Origin: Nonomuraea candida
Lineage (GTDB): Bacteria > Actinomycetota > Actinomycetes > Streptosporangiales > Streptosporangiaceae
Direction: 5' to 3'
DNA length: 64,000 nucleotides
Assembly (NCBI RefSeq): GCF_000725485.1
Contig: NZ_JOAG01000005.1
Coordinates: forward strand, 186,001 to 250,000
The position numbers were made by a program, and so were the translations under genes. Below, piece after piece: positions 30,593-39,163 of the stretch. Every line of letters begins with the position of its first letter. Within the stretch, counting starts at the first letter, position 1. The notes under the pieces were generated by a model that was not told where the DNA came from, made no database searches, and saw nothing but the letters and a program-made list of their open reading frames with translations.

Positions 30593-32961
30593 GCACAGTG
30601 ACGATCCGGTTCGCGGTCAGGACGCTGCGCGGCCGCAAGGGCGCGTTCGCGGGGGCGTTCGTGGCGCTGCTGTGCGCGGCCGCGCTGGTGTGCGCGTGCC
30701 TGATGCTGCTGGAGACCGGCCTGCGCGGCGCGGTCGCCCCCGAGCGGTACGCCGGCGCGCCCGCGATCGTGGCCGCCGACCAGTACGTGCGCAAGAGCGT
30801 CGACAAGGGCGACGGCGAGACCAAGGTCAAGGCCAAGCCGCTGTCGGAGCGCGCCTGGCTGCCCGCGTCGGTGGTGGAGACGCTGCGCCGCACGCCCGGC
30901 GTGGCCGAGGTGGTCACGGAGGTGACGTTCCCGTTCGGGACGTACACCGGGCACGGCTGGGAGTCGGCCGGGCTGACCCCGTTCACGATCGCGCGGGGGC
31001 GCGCGCCGCGCGCCGATGACGAGGTCGTGGTGGACGCCCGGGCCGGGCTGGCGGTCGGGGCGCGGCTGCACGGCCACCGGGTGGTGGGCGTCACCGCGCA
31101 GGCCCTGCCGAGCCAGGACACCGTCTTCTTCAGCACCGCGCGGGCCCGCCGGCTGGCCGGGCACCCCGGCATGGTGAGCGCGGCGGGCGTCTTCCCCGGC
31201 CTGGCGCGGGCCCCGGAGGGCGCCGTGCTCTACACCGGGCAGGAGCGCGGCCGGCTGGAGTTCCTGGACGCCGAGCAGGCCAGGGTGAAGCTGATCAGCA
31301 TGGGCGGGGCGCTGGCCGGCACCTCGCTGCTGGTCGCCGTGCTCGTCGTGGTGGGCACGTTCGCGCTGTCGATCCAGCAGCGGCGGCGCGAGCTGGCCAT
31401 GCTGTGGGCGGTGGCCGCCACGCCGGCGCAGGTGCGCGGCCTGGTCGGCGGCGAGGCGCTGCTGGTGGGCGTGCTGGCCGGAGTGCCGGGCGCGGCGGCG
31501 GGCATCGGGCTGGGCCTGTGGCTGCACGCGACGTTCGTGGCGCTGGGCGCGACCCCGGCGAACCTGCAGCCGGTCGTCAGCCCGTTCCCCGTCCTGGCCG
31601 CGCTGCTGTCCACGGTGGGCGCCGCCTGGGCCGCGGCGCGCGTCTCGGCCCGCCGCCTGACCCGGATCCGGCCGGTCGAGGCGCTCGGCGCGGCCGCGAT
31701 CGACGACCGGCGGCTGCCGTGGTGGCGGTGGGTGGCCGGGGCGGTGCTCCTCGCCGGGGGCACGACGCTCTCCCTGGTGCTGTCCGGGCTGGACACCGAG
31801 GCCGCGGCCACGCCGGTGACCATGCTGACCGCGCTGGTCTGGACGGTCGCCGTGGCGGTGCTGGGCCCCCTGCTCGCCAGGGCGGCCGTCTTCGTCATCG
31901 GCCCGCTGCTGGCCGGGGCCGGGCGGCGGGGCGGGGCGAGCGGCTTCCTGGCCGCCAGGAACCTGCGGGCCGCGCCCGGGGCGCTGGGCGCGGTGCTGTC
32001 GCCGCTGACCCTGATGGTGGCGATGACGTGCACGATCCTGTTCAGCCAGACCACGATGGGCGCCGCCGCCGGGGAGCAGGCCGCGGCCGGCACCCGCGGC
32101 GCGCACGCGCTGCCCGGCGCCGCCTTCGAGGAGGCCGGCCGCCTGCCCGGCGTCGAGGCCGTGACGCGGGTGCTGCGCACGTCGGTGCGGTTCGGCCTGG
32201 ACAAGTACCCCGCCCAGGCCGTCACCTACGACCCCCGCACGCTGGACCTGGGGGTCGAGGCGGGCTCGATGGACGGGTTCGGCGCGGGCTCGGTCGCGCT
32301 GAGCGGCGCCGCCGCCGGCCGCCTGGGCGTCGGGCCGGGCGACCGGGTGCGCCTCACGCTCGGCGACGGCACGCCGGCCGCGCTGACGGTGGCCGCCGTC
32401 TACTCGCGCGGCCTGGGCTTCGGGGACGTGACGCTGCCGTACGAGCTGGCCGCCGGGCACGTGGACGACCCCGCAGGCACCCTGCTGGTCTCGGCCCCCT
32501 CTCTCACCGCCGAGGCCCTGCGCGCGGCGGCGCCGGGGGACGCCTCCGTCGCCGCGGCACCCGTCTCCGCCGACCCGCAGGTCGCCTTCGTGGCGCTCGG
32601 GCTGATCATCGCCTTCACCGCCATCGCCGTGGTCAACACGCTGGCCATGGCCACCTCCGGCCGGGCGCGGGAGCTGGCCGTGCTGCGGCTGGCCGGCACG
32701 ACCCGGCGGCAGGTCCTGCGCATGGTGCGGCTGGAGACGCTCGCCGCCGTGCTGACCTCCGTGCTGGCAGGGTCGGCGATCGCCCTGGTCACGCTGGCGG
32801 CGTTCGGGGCGGGGATGACGGGGTCGGCGGTGCCGTACGTGCCGCCGGCGGCCTACGCGCTGGTCGTCGGGGCGGCCGCCGCCCTGGCGCTGCTCGCCAC
32901 CGCCGTCCCCGCCCGGCTGTCGCTCAGGACCCGCTCGGCCGAGGCCGTGTCAGCGGCGTGA
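30589..32961 (+). CDS. FtsX-family ABC transporter permease
   Basis: 790 residues with two FtsX modules. An N-terminal helix (about 20-42) precedes a large extracytoplasmic domain; module 1 at about 240-345 has ELAMLWAVAATPAQVRGLV, then a second hydrophobic block and a second extracytoplasmic domain; module 2 at about 660-780 has ELAVLRLAGTTRRQVLRMV. GTG 30589 overlaps the ATPase stop as GTGA. The 3' end overlaps the convergent glycosyltransferase gene by 12 nt. Confidence 0.92.
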   Translation: MSTVTIRFAVRTLRGRKGAFAGAFVALLCAAALVCACLMLLETGLRGAVAPERYAGAPAIVAADQYVRKSVDKGDGETKVKAKPLSERAWLPASVVETLRRTPGVAEVVTEVTFPFGTYTGHGWESAGLTPFTIARGRAPRADDEVVVDARAGLAVGARLHGHRVVGVTAQALPSQDTVFFSTARARRLAGHPGMVSAAGVFPGLARAPEGAVLYTGQERGRLEFLDAEQARVKLISMGGALAGTSLLVAVLVVVGTFALSIQQRRRELAMLWAVAATPAQVRGLVGGEALLVGVLAGVPGAAAGIGLGLWLHATFVALGATPANLQPVVSPFPVLAALLSTVGAAWAAARVSARRLTRIRPVEALGAAAIDDRRLPWWRWVAGAVLLAGGTTLSLVLSGLDTEAAATPVTMLTALVWTVAVAVLGPLLARAAVFVIGPLLAGAGRRGGASGFLAARNLRAAPGALGAVLSPLTLMVAMTCTILFSQTTMGAAAGEQAAAGTRGAHALPGAAFEEAGRLPGVEAVTRVLRTSVRFGLDKYPAQAVTYDPRTLDLGVEAGSMDGFGAGSVALSGAAAGRLGVGPGDRVRLTLGDGTPAALTVAAVYSRGLGFGDVTLPYELAAGHVDDPAGTLLVSAPSLTAEALRAAAPGDASVAAAPVSADPQVAFVALGLIIAFTAIAVVNTLAMATSGRARELAVLRLAGTTRRQVLRMVRLETLAAVLTSVLAGSAIALVTLAAFGAGMTGSAVPYVPPAAYALVVGAAAALALLATAVPARLSLRTRSAEAVSAA

Positions 32962-34071
32962 GCGCAGGACCTCGCCGTACAGCTCCAGGTAGCGGTCGGC
33001 CATGACGGAGGGCGAGAAGCGGCGGTGGGCCTCGCGGCGGCACTCCTCCGGGTCCAGCTCGTCCACCCGCAGCACCCACTCCGCCAGCTCCTCCTCGCTG
33101 TCGGCCAGGAAGCCGGTGCGGCCGTGGTCGATGATCTCCGGCAGGCAGCCCCGCCGCAGGCCCACCGGCGGCACTCCGAGCGCCAGCGCCTCCACGACGG
33201 CCGTGCCGCCCGGCTCGTCCCACTGGATGGGGAACAGGGCGGCGCGGGCGGAGGCGTAGAGGTGGTCGCGCTCGTCGCCGCCCACCGCGCCGACCCATCT
33301 GACCAGGTCGCCGTCCAGGTAGGGGGTGACCTGGTCGAGGTGGTAGCGCACGTCGGGGTGGCTGTGCAGCGGGTGGTAGGGGTCCTGGGCGATGACGTCC
33401 AGCTCGGCCTGGTTGTCGCGGCCGCTGACCGGGCCGGCCAGGACGAGCGGCAGGCCGAGCTTCTGGCAGATCCGGGCCGCCACGTGCTGGCCCTTGAGCC
33501 CGCAGACGCGGCCCATCACGACCAGGTGCTCGCCGCGTTCGACGCGCAGGTCGCGGTCGGCCAGCGGGGTGGCCAGGTGGACGGAGCCGAGCGAGGCGGC
33601 CCGCAGGGGCTCGGGGGCGCGGGCGAGCTGCGACTCCGAGACGCCGTTGACCGCGATCGAGGGCGGGAACGCCCCGTAGAAGGCGGGATGTTTGCGCAGG
33701 TCCCAGTGGAGGGTGTGGAGGACGGGCGGGCCGTCGTAGGCCGACAGCACCGCGGGGCCGACCACCTCGACGTGGTCGTGCACGAGGTCGATGTCGTCGC
33801 GCCGGCGCAGCTCGGCCACGACGCGCGCCAGGTGCGCGTGGGTGATGCCCATCACCTGGTTGTACGGCTTCTGCAACTCGGGGAACTGCTCGTCGTCGTA
33901 GGCGCTGATCAGCTCGTCCACCTCCAGCGTGCTGGAGCCGACCGAGGCCAGCACCACGCTCACCCCGCGCTCGCGCAGCGCCGGGACCAGCGTGGCCACC
34001 ACGTTCTCGATCCCGCCGTAGCCGGCGGGCGGGACGGCGAGCCACGGGCCCGCGTTCAGCAGGACTTTCAT
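32950..34071 (-). CDS. GT4-family glycosyltransferase coupled to gpgS
   Basis: 373-residue GT-B retaining glycosyltransferase. The acceptor domain starts MKVLLNAGPWLAVPPAGYGG (glycine loop); the donor domain has the family EX7E-like region WDEPGGTAVVEALALGVPPVG. Its ATG overlaps the upstream gpgS stop by 4 nt, so the two are translated together. Known chemistry offers two guesses: glucosyl or mannosyl extension of glucosyl-3-phosphoglycerate (as in MggA-type enzymes) or alpha-glucan elongation as in mycobacterial methylglucose lipopolysaccharide synthesis. Donor and acceptor are not determinable from sequence alone. Confidence 0.82.
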   Translation of the reverse strand: MKVLLNAGPWLAVPPAGYGGIENVVATLVPALRERGVSVVLASVGSSTLEVDELISAYDDEQFPELQKPYNQVMGITHAHLARVVAELRRRDDIDLVHDHVEVVGPAVLSAYDGPPVLHTLHWDLRKHPAFYGAFPPSIAVNGVSESQLARAPEPLRAASLGSVHLATPLADRDLRVERGEHLVVMGRVCGLKGQHVAARICQKLGLPLVLAGPVSGRDNQAELDVIAQDPYHPLHSHPDVRYHLDQVTPYLDGDLVRWVGAVGGDERDHLYASARAALFPIQWDEPGGTAVVEALALGVPPVGLRRGCLPEIIDHGRTGFLADSEEELAEWVLRVDELDPEECRREAHRRFSPSVMADRYLELYGEVLRSRR

Positions 34072-35042
34072 GCCAGGTCCTCCTCAAGGACGAGGGAGGC
34101 CAGCGGAGGCCGCTCCGCGACTCCCACGTCCACCAGGCCGGCCTGTCCTTCGAGCCCGAACTGCAGCAGCGTGTGCGCCGGGGCCTCCGACGCCAGCACG
34201 CGGCCCTGCCGTTCCAGGCGGGACCAGGCGGTGAGCATGATCTGCCCGGCCATGCGGCCGAGCGCGGTCATCGACTGGTGGGTGTGCGTGCGGTGCCCCA
34301 GGTCCACCTGGGCCATCGCGTCCAGTCCGACCAGGTGGAGCAGGTCGACCAGGAGCCCGAACTCGACGCCGTACTCGGTGACGTACGGCACCTGTTCGAG
34401 CACCTCGCGCCGGGCGGCGTACTCTCCGCCGAGCGGCTGGGCGAAGCCGGCCAGCTCCGGCCAGAACATGTTGAGCAGGGGCCGGGCCACCAGCTCGGTC
34501 ACGCGTCCGCCACCACCGCGCTGGGGGACGCCGTCCGAGCCGATGTACGGGCGTTCGTAGGTCGCCTTGACGAAGTGGGTGTCGCCGTCCACCAGCAACG
34601 GCCCCACCAGCCCCGACACGTAGTGCGCGCCGAAGCTGCGCAGGTCGGCGTCGATGTAGACGATGATGTCGCCCTTCGAGGCGGCCAGCCCCTTCCACAA
34701 CGCCTCCCCCTTGCCCGTGAGCGGCGGCAGGTGGGGAAGCACCTCGTTCTGGGCCACCACGCGGGCTCCGGCCGCGCGGGCCCGCTCGGCCGTGCCGTCG
34801 GTCGAGTTGGAGTCGACGACGAGGATCTCGTCCACGAGCGGCGTGCGCTCGACGAGCTCTCGCCGGATGACCCTGACGATGTCGCCCACCGTGTTCTCTT
34901 CGTCACGCGCGGGCAGGACCACGCTTACCGTGGTGTCTCCCTTGGCCATCATTAAGGCGTCCACCGGCCACTCGGCTGCCGTGCTCGAGTGTGGGCCGTA
35001 CCACTCCTGGACCCTGGCCAAGGCTCGCACATCATTCTCCAT
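34068..35042 (-). CDS. gpgS: Glucosyl-3-phosphoglycerate synthase (GT81-like)
   Basis: Transfers glucose from a nucleotide sugar to 3-phosphoglycerate, first step to glucosylglycerate and, in mycobacteria, methylglucose lipopolysaccharides. 324 residues, matching the family. Visible: VSVVLPARDEENTVG, DSNSTDGTAERA, GKGEALWKGL, the metal-binding YIDADLRSFG, the acceptor region PYIGSDGVPQRGGGGRVTEL and QPLGGEYAARREVLE. Codon 30 is TTA (34955-34953). No GpgP phosphatase is adjacent. The operon with the GT4 gene is divergent from the MocA-type dehydrogenase cluster. Confidence 0.9.
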   Translation of the reverse strand: MENDVRALARVQEWYGPHSSTAAEWPVDALMMAKGDTTVSVVLPARDEENTVGDIVRVIRRELVERTPLVDEILVVDSNSTDGTAERARAAGARVVAQNEVLPHLPPLTGKGEALWKGLAASKGDIIVYIDADLRSFGAHYVSGLVGPLLVDGDTHFVKATYERPYIGSDGVPQRGGGGRVTELVARPLLNMFWPELAGFAQPLGGEYAARREVLEQVPYVTEYGVEFGLLVDLLHLVGLDAMAQVDLGHRTHTHQSMTALGRMAGQIMLTAWSRLERQGRVLASEAPAHTLLQFGLEGQAGLVDVGVAERPPLASLVLEEDLA

Positions 35043-35103
35043 GCATCAGCCCCGATCTCATGAGGTCACGGCTCCTGCCCGGGCTATAGCGATTTGAACC
35101 TGT

Positions 35104-35110
35104 TTGTTTG
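35104..35110. promoter_or_regulatory. TTGTTTG half-site upstream of the MocA-type gene
   Basis: The heptamer TTGTTTG, within tgtttgtttgattgg, is identical to one arm of the dyad at 40216-40247. It lies 40 nt before the MocA-type start in the 107-nt spacer divergent from gpgS. A seven-base match alone is weak; the shared pathway makes co-regulation by the ROK repressor plausible. Confidence 0.35.
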
Positions 35111-35149
35111 ATTGGACCTAGACGTGGCATATGCCGGGTTGTGTCCCCT

Positions 35150-36094
35150 ATGACCCGTGTCGGCATCGTAGGTGCCGGGAATGTCGCCGCTCGCCATGCA
35201 CACGTCCTGTCCGGGTTCCCCGATGTCACGATCGCCGGGATCGCCGACACCGACCCGAGCAGAGCCGAGGCTCTCGCCTCGGAGCATGGCGCGCCCGCTT
35301 ATGGCAGCCATGCGGACCTCCTCAGTGCCGGCGGTCTCGATGCTGTCTACGTCTGCGTGCCTCCTTTCGCGCACGGTAACCCGGAACACGACGTTCTGTC
35401 GTGCAATCTGCCGATTTTCGTGGAAAAACCACTCTCGTTGGACCTCCAAACCGCAGAAAAAATCGCGGCCGAAATCGAGCGGAGATCTCTGCCCTCCGCC
35501 GTCGGCCACCACTGGCGCTACCTCGGGATCGTCGAGCAGGCCCACGACCTGCTCGACGGCCGCCCCGTACGCCTCGCGCTGGGCCACTGGCTGGACAAGG
35601 TGCCCCCCGTGGCCTGGTGGCTGAACCCCGACATGTCCGGCGGCCAGATCGTCGAGCAGGCCGTGCACGTCCTGGACCTGGCCCGGCTGCTGGTCGGCGA
35701 GGTCTCCATGGTGCACGCCGTGCCCGCCGAGAACACGGTCACCGGCGAGATCGACCGGGCCACGGCCGCGGCCATGCGCTTCGCCGGCGGGGCCGCCGGG
35801 CTGCTGGCCACCTCGTGCCTGCTCACCCAGAAGCACCGGGTCGGGCTGGAGGTGTGCGCCGACGGCATCGCGCTGGAGCTGAGCGAGACCCGGCTGCTCG
35901 TGGACGGCGAACGCGTGATCGAGGACGACGGCCAGGCCAAGGTCCGGGTGGACCGGGAGTTCATCAACGCGGTGCAGGGCAGGCCGGCCGATGTGCGCGT
36001 ACCGTACGGGGAGGCGCTGCGCACCCACCGCCTGGCCCTGGCCCTGGCCCAGTCCGCCGCCGAACGGAGGCCGGTGATGCTCGATGACGAGTGA
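35150..36094 (+). CDS. Gfo/Idh/MocA family dehydrogenase
   Basis: 314-residue NAD(P)-dependent sugar/polyol oxidoreductase. Rossmann motif VGIVGAGNVAARHA at the N terminus, EKP motif in FVEKPLSLDLQTA with the catalytic Lys, and the C-terminal domain motif MSGGQIVEQAVHVLDLARLL containing the conserved His. ATG 35150 gives the family N terminus; an upstream in-frame start would add 14 unrelated residues. The stop overlaps the next gene by 11 nt. Likely role: oxidation of a glycoside or cyclic polyol at carbon 3; substrate unknown. Confidence 0.88.
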   Translation: MTRVGIVGAGNVAARHAHVLSGFPDVTIAGIADTDPSRAEALASEHGAPAYGSHADLLSAGGLDAVYVCVPPFAHGNPEHDVLSCNLPIFVEKPLSLDLQTAEKIAAEIERRSLPSAVGHHWRYLGIVEQAHDLLDGRPVRLALGHWLDKVPPVAWWLNPDMSGGQIVEQAVHVLDLARLLVGEVSMVHAVPAENTVTGEIDRATAAAMRFAGGAAGLLATSCLLTQKHRVGLEVCADGIALELSETRLLVDGERVIEDDGQAKVRVDREFINAVQGRPADVRVPYGEALRTHRLALALAQSAAERRPVMLDDE

Positions 36095-37190
36095 CGTGCT
36101 GAGTATCGAACGACCGGGCGAGGTCTGCCTGGTCGAGGAGAAGCTGCCCGACGTGCCCGAGGGCGGCTTCCAGGTCGAGACCCTCTACAGCGGGATCTCC
36201 GCGGGCACCGAGCTGACCTACGTCAAGGGCACCAACCCCTACCTCGCCGCGACCTGGGACCCGGCGCTCGGGCTGTTCCTGGAGGGCGAGCCATCGGTCT
36301 CCTACCCGGTGCGCGGCATCGGCTACATGCAGGTCGGCCGGGTGACCGAGTCGCGCACCCGGGCCGTGCGCGAGGGCGCCACGGTGGCGATGTGCTACGG
36401 GCACCGCACGGCGTACGTGGCCGACCCGATGACCGACAGGTTCGTGGAGCTGCCCGCCGACCTCGACCCCCTGCTTGGCATCTACGTCGCCCACATGGGC
36501 CCGATCTGCGCCAACGGCCTCCTGCACGCCGCCCACGACCTGCACGGCCCGGCCGTGCGGCACCTGGGCGACGGCGTGCGCGGGCGGCGGGTCGCGGTGG
36601 TCGGGGCGGGCGTCGTCGGGCTGCTGACGGCCGTCTTCGCCCTGTCCGGCGGCGCGGCCGAGGTGGTGGTCGTGGACGAGACCCCGGCCCGCCTGGAGAT
36701 CGCCGCGGCGCTCGGCGCCGGCACGCTGGCAGCCGAGGAGGACCCGGCGGTCACGCTGAAGCGCCGCTGGCGGCACGGCACCGGCGACCGGGGCGCCGAC
36801 GTGGTCTTCCAGTGCCGCGGCCAGACCAGGGCGCTGGCGCTCGGGCTGCGGCTGCTGCGCCCCCAGGGCACGCTGGTCGACCTGGCCTTCTACACCCAGG
36901 GCGCGCAGGAGGTGCGGCTCGGCGAGGAGTTCCACCACAACGGGCTGACGCTGCGCTGCGCCCAGATCGGCCGGGTGCCGCGCGGCCTGGCGCACGCCTG
37001 GGACAGGGAGCGGCTCTCGCACGAGACCGTCGCCCTGCTCAGGGAGCACGGCGGGCCGCTACGCGAGCACGTGATCACCGATGTCGTCGACTTTTCCGAC
37101 GCTCCACTGTTCCTGACCGGCCTGGCGGCCCGGCGGCTTCAGAGCGTTCAGGCCGTGCTCCGCCACCAGGTCGAGGACCAGGGCGGCTGA
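36084..37190 (+). CDS. Zinc-less MDR-family dehydrogenase, paralogue 1
   Basis: 368-residue medium-chain dehydrogenase/reductase fold. The position of the catalytic-zinc Cys reads YSGISAGTELTYVKGTNPYL, so the Cys is gone, and no structural four-Cys lobe exists. The nucleotide fold is VAVVGAGVVGLLTAV, followed by an acidic residue suggesting NAD. Phrases YSGxSAGTELT and LGEEFHHN are shared with the paralogue at 39164-40192, and the former also recalls BchC-type dehydrogenases. Coupled to the MocA-type gene by an 11-nt overlap. Its last 132 nt overlap the GH63-like gene tail to tail. Confidence 0.85.
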   Translation: MTSDVLSIERPGEVCLVEEKLPDVPEGGFQVETLYSGISAGTELTYVKGTNPYLAATWDPALGLFLEGEPSVSYPVRGIGYMQVGRVTESRTRAVREGATVAMCYGHRTAYVADPMTDRFVELPADLDPLLGIYVAHMGPICANGLLHAAHDLHGPAVRHLGDGVRGRRVAVVGAGVVGLLTAVFALSGGAAEVVVVDETPARLEIAAALGAGTLAAEEDPAVTLKRRWRHGTGDRGADVVFQCRGQTRALALGLRLLRPQGTLVDLAFYTQGAQEVRLGEEFHHNGLTLRCAQIGRVPRGLAHAWDRERLSHETVALLREHGGPLREHVITDVVDFSDAPLFLTGLAARRLQSVQAVLRHQVEDQGG

Positions 37191-38378
37191 CCAGCTGAAG
37201 TCCCTGCATCCGTGACCGCGCAGCGTGCGCGGGTCGAAGTACTCGCGAAAGCCCGACCTGGACACCGCCCGCATGACCGACTCGGCGAGCGTCCTGGCCA
37301 GGTCGGGGCGGCGCTCCCGCAGCCCCTGCCAGACCAACCAGCTCACGTTCACCCAGCTCGGCCCGCGCCAGTAGCGGGCGGCGTCGAAGCCGGGCGCGTC
37401 GGGGGCGTAACTGGGCAGCGGCAGCTCCTTGAGCCCGAACCGGTCGAGCGCGGTGCCGATCAGCGCCTCGGCCACCTCGGGCGGCAGCCCCGGCAGCATG
37501 AGCGGCGTCAGCCCGGCCGCGCTGCTGGAGCGCAGCAGGGCGCCGGACGGCACGTCGCGGGCCTGGAAGAGGCGCCCGTCGAACAGGTGCGTCACCATGG
37601 CGCGGGTGAGCGCCGCGGCCTCGCGCTCGTGGGGCTCGGGGTCCAGGCCGCACACCTTGGCGATGCGGGCCAGCGTCGACTCGGCCACGCCGTACGCGGC
37701 GTTGAACAGCGGGCACTCGACCTGGAACGCGCCAGGTTCGCGGTAGCCGGACTCGCGGTAGGCCCTGGCCAGCTCGACGTACTGGTGGTAGTCGCGGTCG
37801 GTGGGCCGCTCCTCTGCGCTGACGCTGTCGAGGTCTCTGCGCACGAAGCCGAGCGGCCCGGGGCGGACGGCGGCCAGCGGCAGGTCCCAGGCCGGGCTGT
37901 TGTCCATGCCCGACTCCCAGGGGTGCACGATCGAGATCAGCCCTTCGGGCGAGCGCCGGGCGCTGCGCAGGAACTCCTGCTGGGCCACCAGCCGGGGGTA
38001 GATCCGGCGCAGGAACGCGGGATCGGGCTCCGACAGGTGCACCTTCCAGGCGGCCAGCGCGTGCACGGGCGGCTGGACGATGCCGGAGGTGCGCACCCCG
38101 GACGGCGCCCCGGTCCGCCAGAACTCGGGGCCGGGGAAGTAGGCCCCCTCGGGCACCGCCGGGTTGAACACGATGTGCGGCACCCTGCCGTCGGCCCACT
38201 GGGCCCCGAACAGGGTCAGCAGCTCCGCCCTGGCCCGGCGCGGCGACCAGCGGGCGTTGCCGATCGCGATGAACGCGGAGTCCCAGCTCCACTGGTGGGG
38301 GTAGAGGCGACGGGAGGGGACCGTGTAACTGCCGTCCCAGTTGCTGGCCAGGACGCGCACGGCGTCGCGGAGGATCAT
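37059..38378 (-). CDS. GH63-like glycosidase (glucosylglycerate/mannosylglycerate hydrolase group)
   Basis: 439 residues, (alpha/alpha)6 barrel. The pattern YPHQWSWDSAFIAIG, GRVPHIVFNP, FPGPEFWRT, WESGMDNSPAWD (candidate acid) and REYFDP (candidate base) matches bacterial GH63 enzymes acting on mannosyl- or glucosylglycerate. No signal peptide, so it is cytosolic and acts after uptake. The ATG overlaps the upstream TIM-barrel gene stop (ATGA), with GAGGAA 8 nt before. The final 44 codons run through the convergent MDR gene. Presence of gpgS nearby supports the glucosylglycerate reading, but other alpha-glycosides remain possible. Confidence 0.8.
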   Translation of the reverse strand: MILRDAVRVLASNWDGSYTVPSRRLYPHQWSWDSAFIAIGNARWSPRRARAELLTLFGAQWADGRVPHIVFNPAVPEGAYFPGPEFWRTGAPSGVRTSGIVQPPVHALAAWKVHLSEPDPAFLRRIYPRLVAQQEFLRSARRSPEGLISIVHPWESGMDNSPAWDLPLAAVRPGPLGFVRRDLDSVSAEERPTDRDYHQYVELARAYRESGYREPGAFQVECPLFNAAYGVAESTLARIAKVCGLDPEPHEREAAALTRAMVTHLFDGRLFQARDVPSGALLRSSSAAGLTPLMLPGLPPEVAEALIGTALDRFGLKELPLPSYAPDAPGFDAARYWRGPSWVNVSWLVWQGLRERRPDLARTLAESVMRAVSRSGFREYFDPRTLRGHGCRDFSWSAALVLDLVAEHGLNALKPPGRQAGQEQWSVGKVDDIGDHVLA

Positions 38379-39160
38379 AGATATTTCCTCACGAATGCTG
38401 CGGTTTGGGGGAGGACGATCTCGGGCTCGCCGCGGAGCCGGCACTCCAGCGCGAGGTAGCCGTCGAAGCCGACGGCGTCGAGGGTGGCCAGCTGCGCGCC
38501 CCAGTCGAGGTGGCCGGTGCCCGGCTGGTTGCGGTTGGACTCGCTGATCTGCATGTGCGCGATGTAGGGGGCCGCGTCGATCAGCGCGCGGCAGGGGTCG
38601 TCCTCCTCGATGTTCATGTGGTACGTGTCGCCGACCACCCTGATGGAGTCCATGGCGCAGTAGGAGACCGCCTCGGCCAGGGTGTTGACCATGTGGTTCT
38701 CGTAGCGGTTGAGCGGCTCCAGCATGATCAGCACGCCGTTGCGCTGCGCGTGCTCGCCGAGGATGCCCAGCGCCTCGGCCAGCACCTCGCGGTCCTCCTC
38801 GGGGCTGCGCGGCGGCTCGAACGGGGGCAGCCGGCGCGAGAACTGCCCCCAGGAGGCGGGCGTCATGACGCCGATGCCGCCCAGCTCGCCGATCACCGTG
38901 AGCTGCGAGCGGAGCTGCTGGATCGCGTCCTTGCGCTTGGCCGGGTCGAAGTCGCCGATGAAGTGGGGCATGTCCACGCAGACCGTCGGCATCACCACGC
39001 CGTCGGCCAGCGCGCGCTTCAGCTCGGTGAGGCGGCCCGCGAAGTGGAAATCGCCCTTGCCGCGCAGCTCGATCGCGTCGAACCCGGCGTCGAGCGCGAA
39101 CGCGTACTTCTCCTGCAGCGAGCGACCGGGCAGAAGCTGCTCCTGTACGGCGAGCTTCAC
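38375..39160 (-). CDS. Sugar isomerase/epimerase-like TIM-barrel protein 1
   Basis: 261 residues of the AP-endonuclease-2-type TIM barrel superfamily. Candidate metal ligands are Glu in MLEPLNRYENH, Asp/His in VGDTYHMN, His in HMQISESNRNQPGTGHLDW and Glu in LALECRL; the ESNR/PGTGH phrase resembles D-tagatose/D-psicose 3-epimerases. Some relatives instead beta-eliminate 3-keto-glycosides. It starts 3 nt after the MDR paralogue and overlaps the GH63-like gene by 4 nt. Confidence 0.85.
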   Translation of the reverse strand: MKLAVQEQLLPGRSLQEKYAFALDAGFDAIELRGKGDFHFAGRLTELKRALADGVVMPTVCVDMPHFIGDFDPAKRKDAIQQLRSQLTVIGELGGIGVMTPASWGQFSRRLPPFEPPRSPEEDREVLAEALGILGEHAQRNGVLIMLEPLNRYENHMVNTLAEAVSYCAMDSIRVVGDTYHMNIEEDDPCRALIDAAPYIAHMQISESNRNQPGTGHLDWGAQLATLDAVGFDGYLALECRLRGEPEIVLPQTAAFVRKYL

Positions 39161-39163
39161 TGT

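Noticed and set aside
29788..32460. 890-codon - strand frame
   Set aside because: Antisense of the ABC ATPase and permease pair at 29861-32961, both of which show full family motifs.
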